Shown here: positions 43,882 through 52,877 of the stretch, one piece after another
Layout: the number at the start of each line of letters is the position of its first letter
How positions within the stretch are numbered: the first letter of the stretch is position 1
Assembly (NCBI RefSeq): GCF_004345605.1
Contig: NZ_SLVY01000010.1
Coordinates: forward strand, 162,783 to 226,782
Reading direction: 5' to 3'
From: Rhodococcus sp. SMB37
GTDB taxonomy: Bacteria; Actinomycetota; Actinomycetes; Mycobacteriales; Mycobacteriaceae
Length of the DNA stretch: 64,000 bases
Made by a program: the position numbers and the translations under genes
The notes under the pieces: generated by a model
The model's input: the letters and a program-made list of their open reading frames with translations, nothing else
Told to the model about the DNA's origin: nothing
Databases searched by the model: none

Positions 43882-44862
43882 GTGAATGCTGCACCGTGGC
43901 TGTCCATGAGACGAGGAGAGTGGGCGGAAGACCCGGAGGCACTACTGAAGATCGCGGACCGCGGAATAGTCGCCGATGCCGCGCTGCGCCGGATCGGAGT
44001 GTCCGGGTCGGCAATACATCTGCGGTGCAAGCCGGGAGGCCCCTGGCAGCGCGTGTTGCCAGGGATCCTCTACCTACGCAACGGGTCCCTGTCACCTCGG
44101 CAGCGTGCGACGGCAGCGCTGGAATACGGCGGACGCGATGCGATGCTGACGGGCCGCGCGGCCCTGCGTGAGTACGGATTCGACCATGCGACTCAGGAAA
44201 CGCACCTGCTCCTCCCCGCCGAGCGGCGCAAACAATCGAAAGGTTTCGTCGTCGTCGAGCGCACCCATCGCCTTCCGGAGCCGGTTGTTCGCCAGCGGCT
44301 CCGGTGTGCGCCACTCGTCCGTGCGGCTCTCGATGCTGCACGTCGGTGCACCACTCTGGATTCGTCACGCGCATTGATAGCGGAGGTCGTGCAGAGCGGG
44401 AAAGTGACGGTGCCGGCGCTACTCGAGGAATTGGAGGACGGCAGTGACCGAGGCTCAGCCCTGCCTCGGAAGGTGCTTCGCGAAGTTGCGGCGAATGTTC
44501 ATTCCGTCCCGGAGGTGAAGGCGCGTGAACTGTGGTTGCGCAGCGGCCTGCCCGAGATGCACTTCAATTCCGACCTGGTGGACGCTGCCGGCAACTTCAT
44601 CGGGCGACCGGACGGCTGGATCGACGACGTCGCGCTGGCCTGGGAAATCGATTCGCTCGCATGGCATTTGTCGCCGGTCGACTACAAGCGCACTGTCGAA
44701 CGGCGTGCTCGGATGCAAAGCGCCGGGATAATCGTCTTGTCGACTGTGCCGAGCGCCCTCCGCGACGCTCCCAGCAGGGTATTGGAGGAACTCCGGCGGC
44801 ACTACGAGCTCGCGGCGTCGCGTCCGCGACCCGATGTTCGGCTCCTTCCTCCGGCGAATTGA
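43882..44862 (+). CDS. AbiEi-antitoxin-like/DUF559 nuclease-fold protein between inverted repeats
   Basis: About 326 residues. The N-terminal half has a winged-helix/AbiEi-like pattern (ALLKIADRGIVADAALRRIG, then VLPGILYLRNG and MLTGRAALREYGF). The C-terminal half looks like a Vsr/DUF559 PD-(D/E)xK nuclease core: FIGRPDGWIDDVALAWEIDS, then Tyr-Lys-Arg-Thr-x-Glu-Arg. Such proteins are common in actinobacteria and are annotated as AbiEi-like or DUF559; no AbiEii toxin is next to it. A GTG at 43882 or ATG at 43906 can start it. The whole gene is enclosed by a 53-bp inverted repeat with one mismatch, as if it were a mobile or recently inserted unit. Confidence 0.72.
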   Translation: MNAAPWLSMRRGEWAEDPEALLKIADRGIVADAALRRIGVSGSAIHLRCKPGGPWQRVLPGILYLRNGSLSPRQRATAALEYGGRDAMLTGRAALREYGFDHATQETHLLLPAERRKQSKGFVVVERTHRLPEPVVRQRLRCAPLVRAALDAARRCTTLDSSRALIAEVVQSGKVTVPALLEELEDGSDRGSALPRKVLREVAANVHSVPEVKARELWLRSGLPEMHFNSDLVDAAGNFIGRPDGWIDDVALAWEIDSLAWHLSPVDYKRTVERRARMQSAGIIVLSTVPSALRDAPSRVLEELRRHYELAASRPRPDVRLLPPAN

Positions 44863-44871
44863 GGGCCCACT

Positions 44872-44924
44872 CCGAACGAATGGCGCACTGCGTCTCTTGA
44901 TCGAGACGAAGGATTCATTCGCTC
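44872..44924 (-). repeat. 53-bp inverted repeat, right copy
   Basis: Reverse complement of 43731-43783 with one mismatch. It begins ten bases after the stop of the AbiEi/DUF559 gene and can fold into the same stem-loop, so it may also act as a terminator. Confidence 0.9.
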
Positions 44925-44927
44925 GGA

Positions 44928-44965
44928 GGGGGAAGGAGGGGGACAGGGGAGGAGGGGCAGGGGGG
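44928..44965 (+). other. G-run cluster, G-quadruplex candidate
   Basis: Five runs of four to six G (44928-44932, 44938-44942, 44946-44949, 44954-44957, 44960-44965) are separated by loops of two to five bases. It lies between two convergent genes, directly after the right 53-bp repeat. This satisfies the simple quadruplex rule with four-base tracts. Confidence 0.6.
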
Positions 44966-45002
44966 TGGAGTGGCGTGGGGAACCGAGAAGGCGTGACGGA
45001 GG

Positions 45003-45839
45003 TCAGGAGCCGGTGAACTTCGGGGACCGCTTCTCGACGAAGGCGCGGGGGCCTTCCTTCGCGTCGGCGCTCTTGAATACGGCTGCACCGAGTTCGGCGT
45101 CGATGCGGAACGCCTCCACTTCGTGGAGTCCCTCGGAGCGGCGGATGGTCTCGAGGATCGCCTGCACCGCGACCGGCCCGTTGGCGGAAATCGCCTCGGC
45201 GATCTCGAGGGCCTTGTCGAGGGCTCGGCCGTCCTCGACGACGTGTCCGATGAGCCCGATCTCCTTGGCTTCGGGTGCTTTCAGGTGACGACCGGTGAGC
45301 AGGATGTCGGCGGCGATCGTGTACGGGATCTGACGGACGAGGCGTACTGCCGAGCCGCCGAGCGGGAAGAGCCCCCACTTCGCCTCGGACACACCGAATT
45401 TTGCGCTCTCGCCGGCGACACGAATGTCGGTGGCCTGGAGGATCTCGGTACCGCCTGCGATGGCGGGCCCCTCGACTGCCGCGATGAGGGGCTTCTTCAG
45501 TCGGCGCCCCTTGAGCAGCGCGGGCAGCCGCGACAGGTCCCAGCTCCCACCTTCGAACTTGTCGCCGGGTGCGGACTTGTTCATGTCCTTGAGATCGGCA
45601 CCCGCGCAGAATGCTCCGCCCGCTCCGGTGAGGATCGCGACACGGATATCGGGATCGTTGTCGACGCGGTCCCACGCCTCGGTCATGATCGCCATCATCT
45701 CGCCCGACAGGGCGTTTCGTGCTTCCGGACGATTCATCGTGACGATCAGGGTGTGCCCGCGTTGCTCGACGAGGCAGTGCGGAGCGCGCTCCGAAATGTC
45801 CGAGGTTCCGGTAGCGCCGGTGGAGGCGGTAGTGGACAC
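45003..45839 (-). CDS. echA19: Enoyl-CoA hydratase EchA19
   Basis: A 278-residue crotonase-fold protein. The oxyanion-hole segments are [11 protein letters not shown] near residue 80 and [17 protein letters not shown] near 130, and [20 protein letters not shown] carries the catalytic Glu region. EchA19 hydrates an enoyl-CoA formed in the cholesterol side chain. It is divergent from fadD19 across a KstR-type box, as expected from the Rv3516/Rv3515c pair. The C-terminal [16 protein letters not shown] motif is standard for the family. Confidence 0.9.
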   Translation of the reverse strand: MSTTASTGATGTSDISERAPHCLVEQRGHTLIVTMNRPEARNALSGEMMAIMTEAWDRVDNDPDIRVAILTGAGGAFCAGADLKDMNKSAPGDKFEGGSWDLSRLPALLKGRRLKKPLIAAVEGPAIAGGTEILQATDIRVAGESAKFGVSEAKWGLFPLGGSAVRLVRQIPYTIAADILLTGRHLKAPEAKEIGLIGHVVEDGRALDKALEIAEAISANGPVAVQAILETIRRSEGLHEVEAFRIDAELGAAVFKSADAKEGPRAFVEKRSPKFTGS

Positions 45840-45893
45840 TGAAAACTCCTGAAGTGTTGTGAACTGGATCTCAATCCGGGTCTTGTCAGAAAC

Positions 45894-45907
45894 GATAACA
45901 CGTTCTA
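45894..45907. promoter_or_regulatory. KstR-type operator between echA19 and fadD19
   Basis: Read on the minus strand it is TAGAACGTGTTATC, matching TnnAACnnGTTnnA except for the last base. It lies ten bases before the fadD19 GTG and 54 bases before the echA19 start. Confidence 0.75.
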
Positions 45908-45917
45908 TTTTGATGGC

Positions 45918-47582
45918 GTGGCCCTAAATATCGCAGACCTCGTAGAGCACGCCATCGACCTCGTCCCCGACCGCGTCGCACTCGCGTCGGACGGTCGCGA
46001 ACTCACCTATGCGCAGCTGGAGGACCGAACCAACCGTCTCGGTCACTACCTGCAGAAACAGGGAGTCAAACCCGGCGACAAGGTGGGCATCTACTCGCGC
46101 AACACGATCGAGGCCGTCGAGGCGATGATCGCGGTGTTCAAGATCCGGGCGGTGGTGGTCAACATCAACTTCCGGTACGTCGAGAACGAGTTGCAGCACA
46201 TCTTCGAGGACTCGGACATGGTGGCGCTGGTTCACGAGCGCAGATACGCCGACAAGGTCGCAAACGTGCTGCCGACGACACCGCTCGTGAAGACGACGCT
46301 CGTCGTCGATGACGAGAGCGGGCTGGACTACTCCGGCTACGGCGGGGTCGACTACGAGCAGGCGCTCGCACAGAGCTCACCGGAGCGCGACTTCGAAGAA
46401 CGCAGCCCGGACGACCTGTACATGCTCTACACGGGCGGCACCACCGGAAAGCCCAAGGGCGTGATGTGGCGGCAGGAAGACGTGTGGCGCGTCCTCGGCG
46501 GCGGCATCAACTTCCTCACCGGTGAGTACGTGGCCGACGAATGGGAACTCGCCCGGACCGGCGCCGAGAATCCGGTCATGGTGCGTTTCCCGATCCCGCC
46601 GATGATCCACGGCGGCGCACAGTGGGCGCTGTTGCAGGCGCTGTTCGGCGGCGGCAAGCTGATCATGCACCCCGAGTTCGACGGCCACGACACGCTCCGT
46701 GTCATCGAGGAACACAAGGTCAACGTCATCTTCATCACCGGCGATGCGATGGGCCGTCCCATGATCGATGCCCTCGAACAGGGAAACCCGAAAACCGGCA
46801 AGCCTTACGACCTCTCGTCGATGTATTTCATGGGATCCAGTGCCGCGCTCTTTTCCCCGGCGCTCAAGGAACGGTTCCTCGAGCTGCTTCCGAACTGCAT
46901 GATCACCGACTCCATCGGCTCGTCGGAGACCGGCTTCTCCGGAATCGGAGTCGTCGAAAAGGGGCAGGCGCACGTCGGTGCCCCCACCGTCAAGATCGAC
47001 GCGTCCACCGACGTGATCGACGAGGACGGCACCCCACTGCAGCCGGGTGACGGCAAGGTGGGGTTGCTCGCCCGCAAGGGGCATATCCCGATCGGGTACT
47101 ACAACGACGAAGCCAAGACGAAGGCGACGTTCCGCGAATACAACGGCGTGCGGTACTCCATCCCCGGCGACTATGCGCAGATCGAGGCCGACGGCACCGT
47201 GACGATGCTCGGCCGCGGTTCGGCGTCGATCAACAGCGGTGGCGAGAAGATCTACCCCGAAGAGGTCGAGGCCGCACTCAAGGGGCACCCCGACGTGTTC
47301 GACGTTCTCGTCGTCGGCGTCCCCGACGAGCGATTCGGCCAGCGCGTCGCGGCGGTCGTCGCCGCGCGACCGGGCAGTCGTCCCGCCCTCGCCGAACTCG
47401 TCGAGAACGCCCGCGCGTCGATTGCCGGATACAAGGTGCCGCGGAGCATCTGGTTCGTCGACGAGGTCAAGCGTTCACCGGCGGGCAAGCCCGACTACCG
47501 CTGGGCCAAGGAACAATCCGAATCTCGGCCGGCCGACGACATCTACAGCAACGGCACTGCCGCCACCGCCGCGACAGGATAG
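45918..47582 (+). CDS. fadD19: Steroid acyl-CoA ligase FadD19
   Basis: A 554-residue ANL-superfamily ligase. The ATP motif is [14 protein letters not shown] near residue 172, the adenine-binding block is [11 protein letters not shown], the hinge Asp region is [20 protein letters not shown], and the catalytic Lys is in [11 protein letters not shown] near the end. FadD19 activates the C26 carboxyl of cholestenoate-type acids as CoA thioesters. The start is a GTG with no ribosome binding site and lies only ten bases after the KstR box, so the message is probably leaderless. The gene leads an operon with the NPD-type oxidoreductase. Confidence 0.92.
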   Translation: MALNIADLVEHAIDLVPDRVALASDGRELTYAQLEDRTNRLGHYLQKQGVKPGDKVGIYSRNTIEAVEAMIAVFKIRAVVVNINFRYVENELQHIFEDSDMVALVHERRYADKVANVLPTTPLVKTTLVVDDESGLDYSGYGGVDYEQALAQSSPERDFEERSPDDLYMLYTGGTTGKPKGVMWRQEDVWRVLGGGINFLTGEYVADEWELARTGAENPVMVRFPIPPMIHGGAQWALLQALFGGGKLIMHPEFDGHDTLRVIEEHKVNVIFITGDAMGRPMIDALEQGNPKTGKPYDLSSMYFMGSSAALFSPALKERFLELLPNCMITDSIGSSETGFSGIGVVEKGQAHVGAPTVKIDASTDVIDEDGTPLQPGDGKVGLLARKGHIPIGYYNDEAKTKATFREYNGVRYSIPGDYAQIEADGTVTMLGRGSASINSGGEKIYPEEVEAALKGHPDVFDVLVVGVPDERFGQRVAAVVAARPGSRPALAELVENARASIAGYKVPRSIWFVDEVKRSPAGKPDYRWAKEQSESRPADDIYSNGTAATAATG

Positions 47583-47593
47583 TAGGAACCCAC

Positions 47594-48706
47594 ATGCAGA
47601 CCGATCTCAGCAAGAAGTTCGGTATCGAATACCCGATCTTCGGGTTCACACCGTCAGAGCACGTCGCGGCGGCGATCAGCAGGGCCGGTGGCCTCGGAGT
47701 GCTGGGCTGTGTCCGGTTCAACGATCCCGAAGAACTCGACGCGGTCCTCACATGGATGGACGAGAACACCGACGGCAAGCCGTATGGCGTCGACATCGTG
47801 ATGCCCGCCAAGGTGCCCACCGAGGGCACCGCCGTCGACCTGGACAGCCTCATTCCGGCGGAGCACCGCGCGTTCGTCGACCGCACCCTCACGGAGCTGG
47901 GAGTTCCGCCCCTCGGTGACGACGCGGAACACGCCACCGGCGTGCTGGGTTGGCTGCATTCGGTCGCGCGTTCCCACGTCGACGTGGCGCTCGCGCATCG
48001 CCCTGCGCTCATAGCCAATGCTCTCGGGTCGCCGCCGAAGGACGTCATCGATCTGGCGCACGAGAAAGGTGTGCCGGTCGCCGCCCTGGCCGGCGCTGTC
48101 GAGCATGCGAGACGACACGTGGAGAACGGCGTCGACATCGTCATCGCCCAGGGCTACGAGGCAGGTGGCCACACCGGTGAGGTTGCGTCGATGGTGTTGT
48201 GGCCGGAGATCGTCGATGCCATAGGCGATTCCGCTGCGGTTCTCGCTGCGGGCGGCGTCGGGTCGGGTCGGCAGGTCGCGGCAGCGCTCGCACTCGGTGC
48301 CTCCGGCGTGTGGATGGGGTCGTACTGGCTCACCACCGCCGAGTACAAGCTCGGCTCTGCAGCGGGCGGGCCGTCATCGATCCAGCGGGCTCTGCTCGGT
48401 GCGAGCTCGTCCGACACCGTCCGCTCGCGTATCTACTCCGGCAAACCGGCTCGGCTGCTCAAGACGAAGTGGACCGAGGCGTGGTCGAAGCCCGACGCGC
48501 CGTCGCCATTGCCCATGCCGTTGCAGAACATCCTCGTCAGTGAAGCGCACCAACGTATCTCTGCGGGGAACGATCCGGAGGTCGTGGCGATGCCGGTCGG
48601 GCAGATCGTCGGGCGGATGAACGAAATACGCCCCGTCGCGGAGATCATGGCCGAACTCGTCGACGGTTACGACAAGGCGGTCGAGAAGCTGAATCGGGCG
48701 AGATAG
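47594..48706 (+). CDS. Nitronate monooxygenase/NPD-type FMN oxidoreductase
   Basis: A 370-residue FMN barrel. IEYPIFGFTPSEHVAAAISR and AGGLGVLGCVRF start the fold, the FMN phosphate site is in IVIAQGYEAGGHTGEVASM and AAGGVGSGRQVAAALALGAS, and GVWMGSYWLTTAEY follows. Some family members oxidise nitronates; others, such as the IpdC-type enzymes, reduce steroid C/D-ring CoA intermediates, and this gene follows fadD19 by 11 bases. The N-terminal glycine pattern differs from IpdC, so the steroid role is inferred from position. Confidence 0.8.
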   Translation: MQTDLSKKFGIEYPIFGFTPSEHVAAAISRAGGLGVLGCVRFNDPEELDAVLTWMDENTDGKPYGVDIVMPAKVPTEGTAVDLDSLIPAEHRAFVDRTLTELGVPPLGDDAEHATGVLGWLHSVARSHVDVALAHRPALIANALGSPPKDVIDLAHEKGVPVAALAGAVEHARRHVENGVDIVIAQGYEAGGHTGEVASMVLWPEIVDAIGDSAAVLAAGGVGSGRQVAAALALGASGVWMGSYWLTTAEYKLGSAAGGPSSIQRALLGASSSDTVRSRIYSGKPARLLKTKWTEAWSKPDAPSPLPMPLQNILVSEAHQRISAGNDPEVVAMPVGQIVGRMNEIRPVAEIMAELVDGYDKAVEKLNRAR

Positions 48707-48719
48707 GACGAACGGCCCG

Positions 48720-51293
48720 TCATTCCTCTCGTACCTCGACGACACCGTGTGCACCGCGCTCGGCATCGATCATCGAGTGCGAGACGAACGGATAGCGTCC
48801 CGGCTCGGGGAATTCCAGTTCGACGAACCCTCCCTGGGCCGGGAACAATCCGAGCGTCTGGCTTCCGCCGGTGCCGGGGCGCAGTCGGTAGTCGCCCTCC
48901 GACCAGACGGTGTCGAACTGCCCGCCGACGATGTGGAACGCCGAACCGTGGTTCGGTCCCGCGGCGAGCAACCAGATACGGACGCGTTCACCGACCCTCG
49001 CGCTCAATGGATCGTGGTCGTATTGGTTCGCATGTCCGTTGAACACCACGAGATCCGGCTCGTCTGCGACGACCTTGTCGGCGTCGGCCTCACCACCCTC
49101 GGGGCCCAGATACAGCTCCGACTGCACCAAGACGTACTCGCGGTCGACGGGTGGCAGTTCGGGTGGGTCGATGATGACCGCACCGAACATCCCGTTCGCA
49201 ATGTGCAGCGACATCGGCATCGTCGAGCAGTGATACATCCAGATTCCCGCGCGGGTCGCGGTGAACCGGTAGACGAGCGACTCACCCGGCTCGATGGTGC
49301 GCATCGGCTCGTTCGGGGCCAGCGAACCTGCGTGGAAGTCGATGGAGTGACCGATGGTCCCGTCGTTGACGAGGGTGACCTCGAAGACGTCACCGACCTT
49401 CCCGCGCAGTGTGGGACCGGGAGCGGTGCCACCGAAGGTCCACAGACGCTGCGTGATTCCGGGTGCGACCTCACGTTGCTCGTCTGTTGCGGTCAGAGTG
49501 ATCCGATGATCTGCCGATGCTTCCGGCGCGACCGGATCGTGCACGACGAAGCCGGCACCGGGGTGCGCGCTGAGGCTCCGCGACACGTCGGATGAGGTGA
49601 GAGACATTGTTTCCGCGCCGGACTCGTGTTCGGCGTGGGCCAGGTCGTCGACGACACCCGCAGGCTGCACGGTGAGCGTCATCCCCATCTGGCGGTGTCC
49701 GGCTACGGAGCACCACCCGTCGAGTTGTCCTCCGACGAGTCCGACGTCGAGCGTTGTGGTCTCACCCGGATCGATGCGACCGGTGCGGGCCCCGTTGGCG
49801 ACGACGAGGTCGTGGCGATCGGTGCCGGTGTTCACCAGGGTGACCACCAGACGATCTCCCACAGGCACGTCGAGTACATCGGGTACGAACCGCATGCCCT
49901 CGATGCGCACTTCGATTTCTGTGGTGTGCCCACTCGCCGTCACGTCTCCGGCATCGGTGGTGGAAAATCCCGCGGCGGCCGGATCGGCCACGACGCCGGC
50001 TGCTGCGGCGAGGACGACGACGCCCAGGCCTGCCGCAGCGACCCCGAGGCGTCTGCGGACCGCAACGGGTTCGGGACGACCCGGTTTCGACGGCATCCCA
50101 CGCATCCGCCGAGCGACCAGGACCGCGCGGACAGCCAATGGGAGGAAGGACGCGAACGCGACCAGGACCAGCACCGAACTCGCCACCCGCACGAGGCTCG
50201 GCACCGGCAGGACACACAGCAGTAGGCCCGTATTGGCGACCGACAGACGCCACGGTGCGCCGCGCTCGAGTTCGGCCATCGCGCCCTGCACCGCGGCGCG
50301 ACCGCCGATGACGACAGGAACGAGATAGGTGAGGGCGCCGAGCAACACCTGGACGAGGAACCCGGCCAGCAGCGCCGCGGTCACCGCCCCCGCTGCCTCG
50401 GCTGCCTCCAGAGTGGTCGACGACATTGCCAGTCCCACCGCGAGGTAGGCAAGCGAGCCGAACAGCCACACGACGCCCGCGAGCACCGACAGCGTCGCGA
50501 AATCGGCGGGATGCTTGCGGCGGATCTCGTCGAGGTGTGGTTCGAGGACGTAGACCGCGGCTGCGAGATACCCGAAGGTTCCCGCTGCCGTGACGAGAGG
50601 CATGCCGCCGATCGCCCCGGCGACCCCCACCACGAGAGCGACCAGTAACGCCGGGAGCCCACGTCGGGCCGCGGGTTCGACGCGCTGCGCCATTCGGGTC
50701 CGCAGCATCGTCGGCCACAGGGTCACGAGGGTGCCCAGCACCGTCAACCCCACCCAGCCCAGGAGATTGACGGCCGCATGACCGAGCACGAGCCGTTCGT
50801 GTAGTTCGCTGGGCAATCCGGAATTCGCCATGGCGACACCGATCCCCGCACCTATCGGCAGCATGGCGGCCGCAGCGATGTAGTAGCGCACGGTATGCCC
50901 GAACCGGGAGGGCAGCGCCGTTCGCAGACGCCGCAGCAACGTGGTGCCGTGCCATCCGGCTACGCCGGCAACGACACACCCACCGACCAGTACCGCGGGC
51001 CACCATCCGGTCACCATGCCGGCAACCACCGCGACTGCGCCGGTGTTGAACGTGATCAGTCGCGCGGTCTCGGCGCGACGGGCACCGCCGGCGGGCCGCC
51101 GGAGCAGGGCATCGGTGAAATGCCCGCTCCAGATCAGGATCGCGTTGCTTGCGGCTCCGAGGCCGAGTAGATGCACGAGGAGCCAACCGGATTGCGGAAT
51201 CCACCTGTGTGCGACAGACGCCACGACCAGCGCCGCGAACCAGGCGGCGACCACCATGCCGGCGCGAAGATGCCAGCTGCCACGCTCGTTCAC
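48720..51293 (-). CDS. NirK-like multicopper oxidase fused to a multispanning membrane domain and a cupredoxin
   Basis: An 857-residue three-part protein. Residues 1-410 hold about ten to twelve transmembrane helices. Residues 455-545 are a cupredoxin with copper ligands in DRHDLVV and WCSVAGHRQMGM. Residues 575-857 form a two-domain copper oxidase like nitrite reductase: HSIDFHAG, WMYHCSTMPMSLHIANGMFG (type 1 Cys/His/Met plus type 2 His) and SAFHIVGGQFDTVWSEGDY. It would reduce nitrite to NO, or oxidise copper or organics, at the outer membrane face. The GTG start overlaps the stop of the regulator gene (GTGA). Confidence 0.82.
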   Translation of the reverse strand: MNERGSWHLRAGMVVAAWFAALVVASVAHRWIPQSGWLLVHLLGLGAASNAILIWSGHFTDALLRRPAGGARRAETARLITFNTGAVAVVAGMVTGWWPAVLVGGCVVAGVAGWHGTTLLRRLRTALPSRFGHTVRYYIAAAAMLPIGAGIGVAMANSGLPSELHERLVLGHAAVNLLGWVGLTVLGTLVTLWPTMLRTRMAQRVEPAARRGLPALLVALVVGVAGAIGGMPLVTAAGTFGYLAAAVYVLEPHLDEIRRKHPADFATLSVLAGVVWLFGSLAYLAVGLAMSSTTLEAAEAAGAVTAALLAGFLVQVLLGALTYLVPVVIGGRAAVQGAMAELERGAPWRLSVANTGLLLCVLPVPSLVRVASSVLVLVAFASFLPLAVRAVLVARRMRGMPSKPGRPEPVAVRRRLGVAAAGLGVVVLAAAAGVVADPAAAGFSTTDAGDVTASGHTTEIEVRIEGMRFVPDVLDVPVGDRLVVTLVNTGTDRHDLVVANGARTGRIDPGETTTLDVGLVGGQLDGWCSVAGHRQMGMTLTVQPAGVVDDLAHAEHESGAETMSLTSSDVSRSLSAHPGAGFVVHDPVAPEASADHRITLTATDEQREVAPGITQRLWTFGGTAPGPTLRGKVGDVFEVTLVNDGTIGHSIDFHAGSLAPNEPMRTIEPGESLVYRFTATRAGIWMYHCSTMPMSLHIANGMFGAVIIDPPELPPVDREYVLVQSELYLGPEGGEADADKVVADEPDLVVFNGHANQYDHDPLSARVGERVRIWLLAAGPNHGSAFHIVGGQFDTVWSEGDYRLRPGTGGSQTLGLFPAQGGFVELEFPEPGRYPFVSHSMIDAERGAHGVVEVREE

Positions 51294-52012
51294 GTTCTGC
51301 TCCGCGGGCTGCAGCACGCCGCGGGGATCGTGGGATCGGGGAGGAAGAGCCTGCACGCACCGGGTTCGGTGAAGGGCAGGAGGTCGAGTCCGGGGCCGGT
51401 CGGTGCACCGACCTCTTCGAGCGCGCCTTCGACGATGCCGAGATGGACCTGGCAGACGACGGTCGGGTAGCGCCGCGCGGCGTCGAGTAACGGGCACATC
51501 GGCAGTGTGACACCGAGCGCGGGGCCGCGATCGTGGGGAGCGAACCCGAGACGCATGAGCAGGTCGAGAACGAATGCATGCGGATCTGCGGTGTCACAGA
51601 CGGATTCGCGGGCGAGCTCATGCCCCCACTCCCGTCCTGCCGCGCGTGCGTCGGCCGCCGGATCGCTGCTGGTACGGGTGATGTGTCCGGCGAGCGCGGT
51701 CGCGAGTCCCGCGTAGTCGCGGCCTGCCAGGCCGGGGTCGGCGGCGGGCATAGGCCTGTACGCCTTGGCAGGACGTCCGCGTCCGCGGGCCGGTTCGGTG
51801 GTGCATTCGACGAGACCGTGGCCGACGAGTGCGTCGAGGTGTTCGCGCACGGTGTTGGCGTGCAGGCCGAGCCGCTCGGCGATGTCGTTGATGCGCGCAG
51901 GGGCGTGGGCGCGGACATCGTCGAGGACGGTGATCCGCTGGGGTGACAGCGCGAGGTGCGACGCCGGTGTCGGTGTCGCGCGGGGCCCGGGTCGAAGTTC
52001 CCTATTTTCCAC
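51290..52012 (-). CDS. SufR-like winged-helix regulator with a probable Fe-S site
   Basis: A 240-residue regulator. The winged helix INDIAERLGLHANTVREHLD with the wing VECTTEPARGRGRPAKAY matches the COG2345/SufR group. The C-terminal half has Cys173, Cys187, His190 and Cys220 in a spacing like the cluster ligands of that group. It is translationally coupled to the NirK-like gene and divergent from a hemerythrin gene, so an iron-sulfur sensor of NO or redox stress is likely. The GTG at 52012 starts just inside ATTTCC-GTG-GAAAAT, a near palindrome that may be its own operator. Confidence 0.75.
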   Translation of the reverse strand: MENRELRPGPRATPTPASHLALSPQRITVLDDVRAHAPARINDIAERLGLHANTVREHLDALVGHGLVECTTEPARGRGRPAKAYRPMPAADPGLAGRDYAGLATALAGHITRTSSDPAADARAAGREWGHELARESVCDTADPHAFVLDLLMRLGFAPHDRGPALGVTLPMCPLLDAARRYPTVVCQVHLGIVEGALEEVGAPTGPGLDLLPFTEPGACRLFLPDPTIPAACCSPRSRT

Positions 52013-52091
52013 GGAAATAACTGTAGTAAATTGAGCGGTGAAAGGCCACCCTGCCGCACACCCACTGCGGCGCCACCGAGAGGAGTCGTCC

Positions 52092-52877
52092 ATGAGTACC
52101 GACCAGGTCGTCGTTGCCGCCACCGCGGAGGATGCGCGAGCCGTCGATGCCGTCAAGAGCCACCACAGCGAGCTTTCGGGACGGATCGCGATCCTCAGTG
52201 AGGCCCTGCTCGACGCCGTTGCCGCAGGAAGGGAGGCCGACGCACACCGGCGTGCACTCGTCGATTACCTCACCGGCACCCTGCTACCGCACGCGATCGC
52301 AGAGGAACGCGCGCTCTACCCCGCGGCAGCCGGTCGCGGCGAGGCGAGGCTGCTCGTGGAATCCATGATCGCCGTGCACCGTATCCTCGGTGAACTCGTC
52401 GACCGGATCGCGAAGGAATCCGATCCGGTGCGCGCAGCTGCATCGGCATACGCGTTGACGGTGGTGTTCGAGGCGCACCTGGCCGACGAGAACGACAGGA
52501 TCCTTCCGCTCGTCGCCGCCGACCCCGGCGTTTCGCTGGCCGGCATCCTGGACGGCATGCACGAGCTGTTGGGCGGGCACGCGGAGCCCGAGAATGACGG
52601 CGGCCACGTGTGCGCATGCGGGGAGCACGACCATCCCGATCCGGTTCTCGACGTGCGGGAGATTCCGCATGCGATCCGCCACGCCACGGTGTTCGGCGCC
52701 TTCGATGCGGTACCCGACGGTGGAACACTCGTGCTGGTCGCGCCCCACGACCCGATCCCGCTGCTTCGTCAACTCACCGACCGGGCCGATGGGCAACTCG
52801 GCGTCGACTACGAAGAGCGCGGACCTGATGCGTGGCGATTGCGCCTGACACGAATTCCGGTGGCTACATCCGCGTAA
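52092..52877 (+). CDS. Hemerythrin-domain protein with C-terminal DUF2249
   Basis: A 261-residue protein. The four-helix hemerythrin domain (residues 15-165) shows the iron ligands in KSHHSELS, LLPHAIAEERALYP, AVHRILGELVDRI and FEAHLADENDRILP. A His/Cys-rich linker (GGHVCACGEHDHPDP) leads to a DUF2249 domain starting LDVREIPHAIRHATVFGAFD. Proteins of this kind are associated with NO and O2 binding or iron-centre repair (RIC-type). It diverges from the SufR-like/NirK operon; GAGAGGAG precedes the ATG. Confidence 0.86.
   Translation: MSTDQVVVAATAEDARAVDAVKSHHSELSGRIAILSEALLDAVAAGREADAHRRALVDYLTGTLLPHAIAEERALYPAAAGRGEARLLVESMIAVHRILGELVDRIAKESDPVRAAASAYALTVVFEAHLADENDRILPLVAADPGVSLAGILDGMHELLGGHAEPENDGGHVCACGEHDHPDPVLDVREIPHAIRHATVFGAFDAVPDGGTLVLVAPHDPIPLLRQLTDRADGQLGVDYEERGPDAWRLRLTRIPVATSA

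Noticed and set aside
48720..51497. Start of the NirK-like fusion upstream of 51293
   Set aside because: The additional residues are antisense-like Arg/Pro-rich sequence inside the regulator gene; the GTGA overlap at 51290-51293 gives a proper start.
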